Shown: one piece after another, positions 43,935 through 52,246 of the stretch
How the letters are laid out: every line of letters begins with the position of its first letter
Position numbering within the stretch: the first letter of the stretch is position 1
Source of the DNA: CAXBMB01 sp052078155
GTDB taxonomy: Bacteria > Pseudomonadota > Alphaproteobacteria > Kiloniellales > DSM-21159
Direction: 5' to 3'
NCBI GenBank assembly: GCA_052078155.1
Contig: JBQJBP010000003.1
Span: 682,001 to 746,000, forward strand
Length of the DNA: 64,000 nt
The notes under the pieces: generated by a model
Told to the model about the DNA's origin: nothing
The model's database searches: none
What the model saw: only the letters and a program-made list of their open reading frames with translations
Made by a program: the position numbers and the translations under genes

Positions 43935-44888
43935 ATGACCACCACGTCCTTTGCCGCCCGCCTGGCTCAGGTTACCGCCCTAAGCAACGACACCTCTGCC
44001 TTCCGCTTTGAAGCGTTGGAAGGAACACCCTTTGCGACAGCGTCTGCCGGGGGACATCTGGATGTGCATTTGGGTCCGGACCTGCTGCGCCAGTACTCAC
44101 TCTGGGACTGGGATCCGGACGGGCGTTGGGCTTCTGTCGCAGTCAAGCGGGAAGACGACGGACGGGGCGGCTCTGCAGCCATGCACCGTCTGGCGGAAGG
44201 GGAGCAGATCACGATCACCGGCCCCCGCAATGCCTTCACGCTCAATGAAGATGCCAGCCACCATTTGCTGATCGCAGGCGGTATCGGCGTTACCCCGCTG
44301 TTTGCTATGGCCAGAACCCTGACGGCCAAGGGCAAAACGCCCCGCGTGCTCTACCTGACCCGCAATCCGGAAATGGCCGCCTTTTTGCCCCTGTTGCAGG
44401 ACCTGCCGCTGGGGGATCAGTTGACCGTCAGCTACAGTGATACTGAGGGCATGACTGATTTTGCGGCCCTCTTTAAAACCCTGCCGGCAGGCACAGAGGT
44501 CTATGTCTGCGGCCCGGAACCCATGTTGCAGACCATCCTCGACGCGGCCCCGCTGCTGCCCGATGGTCACGTGAAATTTGAACGATTTGCCCCCGTCGTC
44601 CTGGAAATAGAAGGGGAAGATCGTGCCTTTACCGTGGAACTGGACCGCACGGGCCAGACTTTTGAAGTTCCGGCAGACAAGAGCCTGCTGGATGTCCTGC
44701 TGGACGCAGATGTGGATGTTGACTTCGGCTGTTCAGAAGGGGTCTGCGGCGCCTGCATTACAGACGTCATCAGCGGTGAAATTGATCACCGCGACGGCAT
44801 TCTGGATGACGGGGAAAAAGAGGCCGGTGACTGTATGTGCGTCTGTGTCTCCCGCGCCAAGGGCGACAAACTGGTGCTGGACCTTTAA
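43935..44888 (+). CDS. Rieske-oxygenase reductase (FNR domain plus plant-type 2Fe-2S ferredoxin)
   Basis: 317 residues from ATG 43935 (GGAGAG upstream). The N-terminal flavin domain is marked by RQYSLWD, followed by the NAD-binding GGIGVTPLFAMA and CGPEPML. The C-terminal ferredoxin domain has the cluster cysteines in C-x4-C-x2-C (GCSEGVCGAC, about residues 270-279) and a fourth in the region CMCVCVS. This is the PDR/VanB and GbcB class that passes electrons from NAD(P)H to a Rieske oxygenase; the oxygenase gene at 40594 is the obvious partner. Divergent LysR gene probably controls it. Confidence 0.88.
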   Translation: MTTTSFAARLAQVTALSNDTSAFRFEALEGTPFATASAGGHLDVHLGPDLLRQYSLWDWDPDGRWASVAVKREDDGRGGSAAMHRLAEGEQITITGPRNAFTLNEDASHHLLIAGGIGVTPLFAMARTLTAKGKTPRVLYLTRNPEMAAFLPLLQDLPLGDQLTVSYSDTEGMTDFAALFKTLPAGTEVYVCGPEPMLQTILDAAPLLPDGHVKFERFAPVVLEIEGEDRAFTVELDRTGQTFEVPADKSLLDVLLDADVDVDFGCSEGVCGACITDVISGEIDHRDGILDDGEKEAGDCMCVCVSRAKGDKLVLDL

Positions 44889-44933
44889 GGGCCGCCTTTC
44901 TGAAGTTTCCAACCGACCGGAAAGCCAGCAGGC

Positions 44934-46220
44934 ATGACCTCGACGACCCCAGAACATTTCCTGCAGGCCTGTGAAACTGCCACCACGGCCCTGCGCAGCC
45001 TTTTTGCGCCCACTCCTTTGCAGCAGAACCTGCATCTCAGTGAGCGCTTTGGGGCCAGGGTCTATCTCAAACGCGAAGATCTGACCCCCGTGCGCAGCTA
45101 CAAACTGCGCGGGGCCTACAACTTCTTCCGTAAAGCCCTGGCCGAAGCGGCGCAGGATCCCACCCCGGACAGTGCGGCCCCCAGTTTTGTTTGTGCCTCA
45201 GCCGGCAATCACGCCCAGGGCTTTGCCTTTGCCTGTCAGCATTTCGGCGTCAAAGGCGTGGTCTACATGCCGGTGACAACGCCACAGCAGAAAATCGACA
45301 AGACCCGGGTCTTTGGCGGCGACAAGGTGGAAATCCGCCTCTTCGGTGACTTCTTTGATCAGTGCAACCAGGCAGCGCTGGATCATGCCGCCGACAGCGG
45401 GGCCCGCATGGTGCCCCCCTTCGATCACCCGGACATCATTGAAGGCCAGGCCTCCGTCGCGCTGGAGTTTCTGGATCAATGCCCGGAGAACATCGATGTT
45501 CTGATCCTGCCGGTAGGGGGTGGCGGTCTGGCAGCCGGGATCTGCCAGATTATGGCTGCTCGCTCTCCCGACACCCAGATTGTCTTTGCAGAACCCAAGG
45601 GGGCTCCTTCCTTCAAAAGTTCTTTGCAGCAGCAAGCCAGGATCAAACTGGATCAGGTGGACAATTTCGTCGACGGGGCAGCCGTGGCCCAGATCGGTGA
45701 ACAGAACTTTGCCATTCTGAAAGACAGACATCCGGATGATGTTTTGCTGATCCCGGAGGACCGCCTCTGCGAAACCATCATCGAAATGCTGAATGTGGAA
45801 GGCGTGGTGCTGGAACCGGCCGGTGCCTTGCAGATTGATGCGCTGCGCAGCCTGACGCCCGACCAAATTCAGGACAAAACCGTGGTCTGTGTCACCTCTG
45901 GCGGCAATTTTGATTTTGAGCGGCTGCCGGAAGTAAAAGAACGGGCCCTGAAGGCTGCTGGCCTGAAAAAATACTACATCCTGCGGCTGCCCCAGCGTCC
46001 CGGTGCCCTGAAGGACTTTTTGCAGCTTCTGGGCCCCGACGATGACATCGCCCGTTTCGAGTATCTTAAAAAATCGGCCCGAAACTTTGGCTCCATCCTG
46101 TTGGGGGTGGAAACCAAAGCCGCCCAGAACTTCGAAACTCTGAACAAAAACATGACGGACGCCGGCTTTGCCTACCGGGACATCACCCATGATGATGACG
46201 TGGCCGGGCTGCTGATCTGA
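44934..46220 (+). CDS. ilvA: Threonine dehydratase (threonine/serine ammonia-lyase)
   Basis: 428 residues. The PLP lysine is in SYKLRGAYNF, the phosphate-binding glycine loop in VGGGGLAAG, and the SAGNHAQG segment is intact. A C-terminal ACT-like regulatory domain of about 80 residues (starting YYILRLPQRPGALKDF) identifies the shorter biosynthetic IlvA form rather than the catabolic TdcB. It makes 2-oxobutanoate from threonine for isoleucine and can also act on serine. It starts 45 bases after the Rieske reductase, so the two may be co-transcribed; disposal of serine made from glycine is one possible link. Confidence 0.9.
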   Translation: MTSTTPEHFLQACETATTALRSLFAPTPLQQNLHLSERFGARVYLKREDLTPVRSYKLRGAYNFFRKALAEAAQDPTPDSAAPSFVCASAGNHAQGFAFACQHFGVKGVVYMPVTTPQQKIDKTRVFGGDKVEIRLFGDFFDQCNQAALDHAADSGARMVPPFDHPDIIEGQASVALEFLDQCPENIDVLILPVGGGGLAAGICQIMAARSPDTQIVFAEPKGAPSFKSSLQQQARIKLDQVDNFVDGAAVAQIGEQNFAILKDRHPDDVLLIPEDRLCETIIEMLNVEGVVLEPAGALQIDALRSLTPDQIQDKTVVCVTSGGNFDFERLPEVKERALKAAGLKKYYILRLPQRPGALKDFLQLLGPDDDIARFEYLKKSARNFGSILLGVETKAAQNFETLNKNMTDAGFAYRDITHDDDVAGLLI

Positions 46221-46545
46221 CAGATTCAGGTTCGGGAACGGGCCATACTGACGTTTATCTGGCAGCCCCTCTTCCCAGCTTTTCTTTACCTTAAAGAAAA
46301 GCAACCTTTCATGATTTCAATTGGTTAAATTCACTTCCCCCCAATTTTTCACACCATAACGCCCAGCGCCTTAACCATGCTGGTTGCGCAACGTTTTCGA
46401 CCGAGGCGGAAAAGCAGAAACTCTCTTGCATTTGAAATACTTTTTTTACTTTTTTGAGAAAAATTGAGACTGCGCACTAAACTTGTTTGAAAACGTAGAA
46501 ACTCGCCCTTTCTCGTTTTGACAAATTGAAGAAGTGGTCAGTTCC
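46221..46545. other. Intergenic region with hairpin and AT-rich promoter zone
   Basis: 325 bases. A perfect 11-bp stem (46278-46288 with 46292-46302) around a 3-base loop may end the ilvA transcript, though only TTTC follows. The stretch 46430-46530 is A/T-rich with a run of Ts and likely contains the promoter of the next gene. Confidence 0.55.
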
Positions 46546-46986
46546 ATGTCCCTGTCACCAACCTACGACGTTTTCGTCCAAAGCGAGCAGATCTGGCGTA
46601 AAGCCAACAGCTTTTTCGAAAGAGATTCAGCCGTCTCCGTGGCCATGAGCCTCGGCTCCGACCCCCGCTACAAAAGCACCAAGGTGGTCAAGGAGTTCTA
46701 TGACGAAAGCAAAAAGATCTTTGTGACCCGGACCGTCTATCGCTCTCAGGTGGAACGCCAGCCCCAAAGCGACCCCAAAGCTGAGGCGGGCGAGCAGGCC
46801 TACGCCCGCCTGGCAGAGAACAGACGCCAGTACCGGAAGAGCCAGGCTCAGCGGACTGCCGTTAAGAAGCGCCTCAAAGCCCGCAAACAAGATTCCCTGA
46901 AGTTCTTTGCCTCCATGGTCATGCGCACACTGGTCATTGCCGGGATTGCTGGCGGGTCCCTGCTCTACCTGCTGTCCCACAGCTAA
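46546..46986 (+). CDS. Small protein of unknown function with C-terminal membrane segment
   Basis: 146 residues from ATG 46546 (a GTG four codons earlier at 46534 is also possible). The family was not recognised. The N-terminal two thirds are soluble and contain conserved-looking SVAMSLGSDPRYKSTKVVKE and FVTRTVYRSQVE stretches; residues 75-120 are strongly basic and probably helical (RLAENRRQYRKSQAQRT...KKRLKARK). A single hydrophobic helix of about 20 residues (VMRTLVIAGIAGGSLLYLL) closes the protein, so it is probably anchored by its C-terminus with the basic body in the cytoplasm. Codon usage matches the neighbours and the gene stands alone. Confidence 0.7.
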   Translation: MSLSPTYDVFVQSEQIWRKANSFFERDSAVSVAMSLGSDPRYKSTKVVKEFYDESKKIFVTRTVYRSQVERQPQSDPKAEAGEQAYARLAENRRQYRKSQAQRTAVKKRLKARKQDSLKFFASMVMRTLVIAGIAGGSLLYLLSHS

Positions 46987-46998
46987 CCGCAGGTCAGT

Positions 46999-47028
46999 GG
47001 ATCATGCTCTAAAACACTGATTAGAGGC
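46999..47028 (+). repeat. Fragment of the dispersed repeat (right end)
   Basis: GGATCATGCTCTAAAACACT then GATTAGAGG corresponds to the right end of the element; the left half is absent. Confidence 0.5.
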
Positions 47029-47098
47029 AGAATCAGGCTTCAAGCGTCATTACGAAGTCAGTCCGCTTAAGGCGATTTGACCCGTAAACCAATTTGAC

Positions 47099-47935
47099 TT
47101 AGGGGCCCCACTGCAATCCTTCCAACGCCTGGATCCGTTCCTTTGACTGATCCCAGTTGGCCTGCGTGACTTCATCCAGCAGAGCTTCGGCCAGGGCCAG
47201 CAGGGTGATGTTCGAGTCCCACGTGCGCTGAGCGTCAATGGCGCAGGGCAAGACCACCCGGGCCACACGGCTGACCGGAGACAACCAGCTGTCGGTTACC
47301 AGCACCACCCGGGCCTTGCGCGCCACAACCACCTCCGCCGCCTCCAGCAGGTCGGGCTGATAGCGGCGGATGTCGAAAATCACCACCACGTCGCCGGCCT
47401 TGATGTCCAGCAACTGGTCTTTCCAGGTTGAAACCTGTCCCTGAAAACGCCGGACCCCGGGGCGTACAATGCGCAGATGGGACGCCATGTAGGCCGCAAT
47501 TGAGTCCGTAAAACGCCCCCCCAGAAAATAGCAGGACGACTTGCTGTCTTTCAGCAACCGGCAGGCGGCCTGAAACTCACTTTCAGGAATGGACTGCAGG
47601 GTCTGCCTCAGATTTTCTTCAGCCTGGGCAAAGACACGCCCCAGGCGCGACCCCTCCCGGTCCGGCCGGACCTGAGAAAAACCTTTTTCCAGAGGCGACA
47701 GCAGACTGGACTGAATTTCCTGGCGCAAAGCCCGCTGAAAACCGGGATAGCTCTCAAAGCCCAGACGGGTTGTAAAACGCAGGATGGTGGGCGCTGACGT
47801 ACCGGCGGCCTGAGCAAATTCGGCCACGGTGGCCAGGCCGATGGAGGGAAAACTAGCCAGCAACGCATGGGCGGCCTTCTTCTCCGCCGCTGGCAGCGAG
47901 CTCATCACCTCATGGATCTTGTCTTGAATCCGCAC
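47099..47935 (-). CDS. MurR/RpiR-family transcriptional regulator
   Basis: 278 residues from GTG 47935. The N-terminal helix-turn-helix (TVAEFAQAAGTSAPTILRFTTRLGF, residues 36-60) precedes a SIS sugar-isomerase domain (YFLGGRFTDSIAAYMASHLR; VVVIFDIRRYQPDLLEAAE). RpiR proteins usually sense phosphosugars or other small metabolites. It is divergent from the amidohydrolase/TRAP unit, which it probably controls through dyads in the 223-base gap. Confidence 0.9.
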   Translation of the reverse strand: MRIQDKIHEVMSSLPAAEKKAAHALLASFPSIGLATVAEFAQAAGTSAPTILRFTTRLGFESYPGFQRALRQEIQSSLLSPLEKGFSQVRPDREGSRLGRVFAQAEENLRQTLQSIPESEFQAACRLLKDSKSSCYFLGGRFTDSIAAYMASHLRIVRPGVRRFQGQVSTWKDQLLDIKAGDVVVIFDIRRYQPDLLEAAEVVVARKARVVLVTDSWLSPVSRVARVVLPCAIDAQRTWDSNITLLALAEALLDEVTQANWDQSKERIQALEGLQWGP

Positions 47936-47999
47936 CCTGGCTTTCCCTGCAGCTGTCTCATGCGCCCCATCATTTCAAGATGTATTGAATATTACAATC

Positions 48000-48039
48000 T
48001 TGACAGAAATGGGATTTTCGTAATTCATATAACATGAAT
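48000..48039. promoter_or_regulatory. Promoter/operator region between rpiR-type gene and amidohydrolase
   Basis: TTGACA (48000-48005) is a good -35 element for the rightward unit, and ATTCAT-ATAAC-ATGAAT (48023-48039) is a perfect 6-base dyad overlapping where the -10 region should be, as expected for repression. Confidence 0.45.
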
Positions 48040-48158
48040 CAACTCCCTCAAGACCCGGAAAAATCGGGCGGCCCTTTTGGGCTGGCAGGGTGATTTCGGA
48101 GGAGCCTCGGCGCAACACGAGGTGAGGGGAGACTTTAAGACGTGTTAGGGGAGAGAGG

Positions 48159-49013
48159 ATGACTGAGGCTCTGCTGTCTGCCTCAGAAGCACCCAGCTAT
48201 GCCGTGGAAAGGCCTGAGGGTCAGTCTCCGGTTTTTCTGGTTTGCGAGCATGCCTCTGCCAGCATTCCTGCCGCTCTGAACGGTCTGGGTCTGAGTGACG
48301 AAACCCGGCTGAGCCACGCGGCCTGGGACATCGGTGCCCTGGGTCTGGCGCAACGCCTGTCTCACCAACTGGATGCCTGCCTGGTTCACCAGCGCTATTC
48401 CAGACTGGTCTATGACTGCAACCGTCCCCCCGAGTCGGCAGGCGCCATGCCCGCCAAAAGCGAGGTTCATGCCATTCCCGGCAATGAGGCGCTGACAGAT
48501 GAACAGCGCAGCGCCCGCGTGGAAGAGATCTACAGACCCTTTGTCCGGAAGGTGTCAGATCTGTTGGACGCGCGGTTGGCGCGGGGCCTGCCCACGGTCT
48601 TTGTCACGATCCATTCCTTCACCCCCGTCTTTCACGGACACCAGAGGGAGACGGAGCTGGGTGTGCTGTTTGGCAAAGACCGCAGACTGGGGGAGGCCAT
48701 CCTGGCGGCCGCCCAAGGGCAAACGGCCTTTAGCTGCGCTGCGAACTATCCCTACAGCGCAGCCGATGGTGTGCTGCATACTCTGGACCTGCAAGCCGGG
48801 GCGCGGCACCTGCCCAATGTCATGCTGGAAATCAGAAACGATGGCCTCCTGGATGAGGCGGGGCAAGGGCTCTGGGCCAGCCGGCTGGCGGAGCTGATCC
48901 AAACCGCCCTGCCACAATTGCCGCAGTCTCATGACGGGAACGGAAACTACGCGACAGCATCTCTCGACAACGCTAGATTTGGCGACCGCTCGGCCAAAGC
49001 CAGCGGACAGTAA
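48159..49013 (+). CDS. N-formylglutamate amidohydrolase family protein
   Basis: 284 residues from ATG 48159. It carries VCEHASASIPAALNGLG, DIGALGLAQRLS, YSRLVYDCNRPP and FVTIHSFTPVFHG, all typical of the HutG2-type zinc amidohydrolase family. The reference activity releases formate from N-formylglutamate at the end of one histidine route, but no hut gene is present. The TRAP transporter genes follow at 55 bases and likely belong to the same transcription unit; hydrolysis of an imported N-acyl compound is a reasonable guess. Confidence 0.88.
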   Translation: MTEALLSASEAPSYAVERPEGQSPVFLVCEHASASIPAALNGLGLSDETRLSHAAWDIGALGLAQRLSHQLDACLVHQRYSRLVYDCNRPPESAGAMPAKSEVHAIPGNEALTDEQRSARVEEIYRPFVRKVSDLLDARLARGLPTVFVTIHSFTPVFHGHQRETELGVLFGKDRRLGEAILAAAQGQTAFSCAANYPYSAADGVLHTLDLQAGARHLPNVMLEIRNDGLLDEAGQGLWASRLAELIQTALPQLPQSHDGNGNYATASLDNARFGDRSAKASGQ

Positions 49014-49067
49014 GGACAGACAAACCGTGATCTTCACGACGCACAAGACGGATAAAAAGGGCAGAGC

Positions 49068-49577
49068 ATGCCGGGTTGGATAGTTTCTTATGTCCATTTT
49101 GTGGACGCGATGAACAGGAAAGTGGGCCGTCTGGCCATGTACCTGATCTTCGTCATGATGGGCATTCTGCTCTATTCGTCTTTCTCCAAAACCTTCACCT
49201 CTCCGGCGCTCTGGACCCTGGAGATGGCCCAGTTCGCCATGGTGGCCTACTACATTCTGGGTGGCCCCTATTCCATGCAGATGGGTGACCACGTGCGCAT
49301 GGATCTGGCCTATGGCAGCTGGTCCACCAAAACACGGGCCTGGGTCGACGCCTTCACGGTTCTTTTCCTTCTCACCTATCTGGGCACCCTGCTGTGGGGC
49401 GGCATTGAAAGCACGACCTACGCCCTTGAGTACAAAGAACGCAGCTACTCTGCCTGGCGGCCTTACATGTGGCCGATCAAATCCATCATGTGTGTGGGTA
49501 TTTTCCTGATGCTATTGCAGGCTCTCTCGGCCCTTTTCAAAGACATCGCAACCATCAAAGGGGTTGAGCTGAAATGA
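49068..49577 (+). CDS. dctQ: TRAP transporter small permease (DctQ)
   Basis: 169 residues with four membrane segments; MYLIFVMMGILLYSSFSK and LEMAQFAMVAYYILGGPYSM are characteristic of DctQ, including the GGPY motif. It pairs with the large permease to form the Na+-driven uptake system. Its TGA overlaps the ATG of the next gene (ATGA). Confidence 0.9.
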   Translation: MPGWIVSYVHFVDAMNRKVGRLAMYLIFVMMGILLYSSFSKTFTSPALWTLEMAQFAMVAYYILGGPYSMQMGDHVRMDLAYGSWSTKTRAWVDAFTVLFLLTYLGTLLWGGIESTTYALEYKERSYSAWRPYMWPIKSIMCVGIFLMLLQALSALFKDIATIKGVELK

Positions 49578-50899
49578 GTTACGAACTGCTCGCCCTTTTG
49601 ATGTTTGCCTCCATGATGCTGATGCTCATGACGGGGCAACGGGTTTTCGCCGCCATCGGTGCGGTGGCTGTCATTTCCGCCCTCTTGCTGTGGGGCGATC
49701 GCGGGGGAGCTGACCTGGCCTTTGCGGCCGGCATGAAGCTGATGAAGTGGTATCCCCTGCTTACCCTGCCGCTCTTTATCTTTATGGGCTACATGCTCTC
49801 CGAAAGCGGCATTGCCGACGACCTCTATGAAGCTTTTCATGTCTGGTTTGGAGGCCTGCGCGGTGGGCTTGCCATCGGGACCATTGGCCTGATGGTGGTG
49901 ATTTCCGCCATGAACGGCCTGTCCGTGGCTGGCATGGCCATCGGGGCGACCATTGCCTTACCCGAGCTGTTAAAGAGGGGGTATGACAAGATAATGGTTA
50001 CAGGGGTGATCCAGGCCGGGTCCTCCCTGGGGATCCTGGTGCCGCCCTCTGTCGTTCTGGTGCTCTACGGCATGATTGCCCGCCAGCCGGTGGGTCAGCT
50101 CTGGCTGGCCGGGGCTCTGCCGGGCCTGATGATGGCCGGGCTTTTCATCCTTTACATCGTCGTACGCTGCCGCCTCCAACCTGAACTGGGCCCCATTCTG
50201 CCGAAGAAGGAACGGGACATTCCCATGGCCGAGAAGCTGAAGCTTCTGCAGGCCGGGATCATTCCCTTCCTGATCTTCTTTTCCATGACCGGTCTCTTCC
50301 TGATGGGCGTGACCAGCCTGGTGGAAAGCTCGGCGGTTGGGGCCGTCACCTCTCTGCTGGCCGCCATTGTAAAGGGCCGCCTGACCAAGCAGGTCTTTGA
50401 AGACACGGTGCGCAAAACTCTGGGCATCAGCTGCATGTTCATGTGGATCATCCTGGCGGCCCTCTGCTTTGGGGCTGTCTTTGATGGGTTGGGTGCGGTG
50501 AAAGCCATCAAGGGCTTCTTCCTTGACCAGCTGGGTCTGGGTCCCTGGGAAGTGCTGATCCTGATGCAGATTTCCTTCCTGCTGATGGGCACCTTCCTGG
50601 ATGACACCGCCATGCTGGTGATTGTCGCGCCGCTGTATGTGCCGCTGGTCAAACTGCTGGGCTTCGATCTGGTCTGGTATGGCGTGCTCTACACCATCAC
50701 CTGTCAGATCGCCTATATGACACCCCCCTTTGGTTACAACCTCTTCCTGATGCGGGCCATGGCCCCGCCGGAAGTGGGCCTGACCGACATCTACCGCTCC
50801 ATCATTCCCTTTGTCGGGGTGATGATTCTGGCCCTTGTTCTGGTCATGGTCTTCCCGCAAATCGCCCTGTGGCTGCCCGATCTGCACTACGGTCGGTAA
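49574..50899 (+). CDS. dctM: TRAP transporter large permease (DctM)
   Basis: 441 residues with about 12 hydrophobic segments. PLFIFMGYMLSESGIADDLY near residue 70, GIMVPPSVVLVLYG-like GILVPPSVVLVLYGMIA near 155, and the EDTVRKTLGIS-containing second half are family features; FLDDTAMLVIVAPLY and MTPPFGYNLFLMRA close the transport core. Translation is coupled to dctQ. It carries the sodium-coupled translocation pathway fed by the DctP protein below. Confidence 0.92.
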   Translation: MSYELLALLMFASMMLMLMTGQRVFAAIGAVAVISALLLWGDRGGADLAFAAGMKLMKWYPLLTLPLFIFMGYMLSESGIADDLYEAFHVWFGGLRGGLAIGTIGLMVVISAMNGLSVAGMAIGATIALPELLKRGYDKIMVTGVIQAGSSLGILVPPSVVLVLYGMIARQPVGQLWLAGALPGLMMAGLFILYIVVRCRLQPELGPILPKKERDIPMAEKLKLLQAGIIPFLIFFSMTGLFLMGVTSLVESSAVGAVTSLLAAIVKGRLTKQVFEDTVRKTLGISCMFMWIILAALCFGAVFDGLGAVKAIKGFFLDQLGLGPWEVLILMQISFLLMGTFLDDTAMLVIVAPLYVPLVKLLGFDLVWYGVLYTITCQIAYMTPPFGYNLFLMRAMAPPEVGLTDIYRSIIPFVGVMILALVLVMVFPQIALWLPDLHYGR

Positions 50900-50904
50900 A
50901 GCCG

Positions 50905-50938
50905 GGCCCCCTGGTGAAGCCAGACTTTGCCAGGGGCC
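50905..50938 (+). other. Intercistronic hairpin between dctM and dctP
   Basis: GGCCCCCTGG (50905-50914) pairs with CCAGGGGCC (50930-50938) with one bulge; TTAC follows. A second short stem GGAGGC-TCT-GCCTCC lies at 51002-51016. They may set the ratio of binding protein to permease message. Confidence 0.5.
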
Positions 50939-51050
50939 TTACGGAAAGGTCATGCGACGAAAAGTAGGTAATCAACGATAATAAGAAACGATGTGGATTT
51001 TGGAGGCTCTGCCTCCTCCCAAAAACTTCAACAAACAGGAAGGCTAAAAA

Positions 51051-52148
51051 ATGTCCGAAACCAAAAAGCCGGAAATCATCGGCGTTACTCCCAAGACCAC
51101 AGATCGCCGTAAATTCCTCAAGACCGCGGGTCTGGCCGGTGCTGCAGCTGTCGGTGCCTCCACGCTGGCAGCCCCCAATATCAAGGCATCCGGCCCGATC
51201 AAATGGCGCCTGCAGACCTATGCCGGTGCAGCTCTGGCCGAGCACGTGATCAAGCCGTCCATTGACTCCTTCAACAAGGTGGCCAATGGCGAAATGGAAA
51301 TCGAGCTCTACTTCGCAGATCAGCTGGTGCCGACCGGTGAACTTTTCCGCGCCATGCAGAAAGGCACCATCGACGCCGTGCAGTCTGACGATGACTCCAT
51401 CGCAGCACCCGTTGATGTCTCCGTCTTCGGTGGCTACTTCCCCTTCGGCACCCGCTACAGCCTGGACGTGCCCGTGCTGTTCAACCAGTGGGGTCTGCGT
51501 GAAATCTGGGAAGAAGCCTATGACGAAGTCGAAGGCGTCAAATGGCTGTCCGCCGGTGCCTGGGATCCCTGCCATTTCGCAACCGTTGAGCCCATCAACA
51601 GCCTGGCTGATCTGAAAGGCAAACGCGTCTTCACCTTCCCGACCGCTGGTCGCTTCCTGTCCCGCTTCGGCGTGGTGCCCGTCACCCTGCCTTGGGAAGA
51701 CATCGAAGTGGCTGTGCAGACCGGTGAGCTGGACGGCATTGCCTGGTCCGGTATCACGGAAGACTACACCGTGGGTTGGGCCGATGTGACCAACTACTTC
51801 CTGACCAACAACATCTCCGGCGCCTGGTGTGGCTCTTACTTCGCCAACGAAGACCGCTGGAACGAGCTGCCCGCTCACCTGCAGGAACTCTTCAAGCTCT
51901 GCATGGACAGCTCCCACTACTACCGTCAGCACTGGTACTGGGGTGGCGAAGCCAAGCTGCGCACCGAAGGCACCAAGATGAAGCTGACCTCCATTCCCGA
52001 TGAAGAATGGGCAACTGTGGAAGCAGAAGCCCGCAAGTTCTGGGATGAAGTGGCTCAGGAAAGCGAGCGCTCTGCCCGCGTTGTTCAGATCCTGAAGGAC
52101 TACAACGCTGCCATGGACAAAGCCGGTCGTCCTTACCGCTACGGCTGA
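51051..52148 (+). CDS. dctP: TRAP transporter periplasmic binding protein (DctP), Tat-exported
   Basis: 365 residues from ATG 51051 (AGGAAGG upstream). A twin-arginine signal (TTDRRKFLKTAGLAGAA, with cleavage after about residue 40) implies export in the folded state. The mature protein has LVPTGELFRAMQKGTIDAV, the ligand arginine region LKGKRVFTF, and WEDIEVAVQTGELDGIAWSG, all features of the DctP/TakP family that bind carboxylates through an arginine. A carboxylate, perhaps an N-acyl amino acid given the amidohydrolase gene, is expected. A terminator follows. Confidence 0.92.
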   Translation: MSETKKPEIIGVTPKTTDRRKFLKTAGLAGAAAVGASTLAAPNIKASGPIKWRLQTYAGAALAEHVIKPSIDSFNKVANGEMEIELYFADQLVPTGELFRAMQKGTIDAVQSDDDSIAAPVDVSVFGGYFPFGTRYSLDVPVLFNQWGLREIWEEAYDEVEGVKWLSAGAWDPCHFATVEPINSLADLKGKRVFTFPTAGRFLSRFGVVPVTLPWEDIEVAVQTGELDGIAWSGITEDYTVGWADVTNYFLTNNISGAWCGSYFANEDRWNELPAHLQELFKLCMDSSHYYRQHWYWGGEAKLRTEGTKMKLTSIPDEEWATVEAEARKFWDEVAQESERSARVVQILKDYNAAMDKAGRPYRYG

Positions 52149-52189
52149 TCCAGACCTGGATGCCGGCCTCCGCTGGCACCCGGATGAAA

Positions 52190-52224
52190 AAAGGCCCTCT
52201 CCGTCAGGAGGGGGCCTTTCCTTT
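52190..52224. terminator. Bidirectional intrinsic terminator
   Basis: A 13-bp stem with one mismatch (52190-52202 with 52207-52219), loop GTCA. CTTTTG follows on the plus strand, and the minus strand runs into CCTTTTTTC, so it serves dctP and the convergent hydrolase gene. Confidence 0.88.
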
Positions 52225-52246
52225 TGTGTGTTAGACTGTTCTTACC

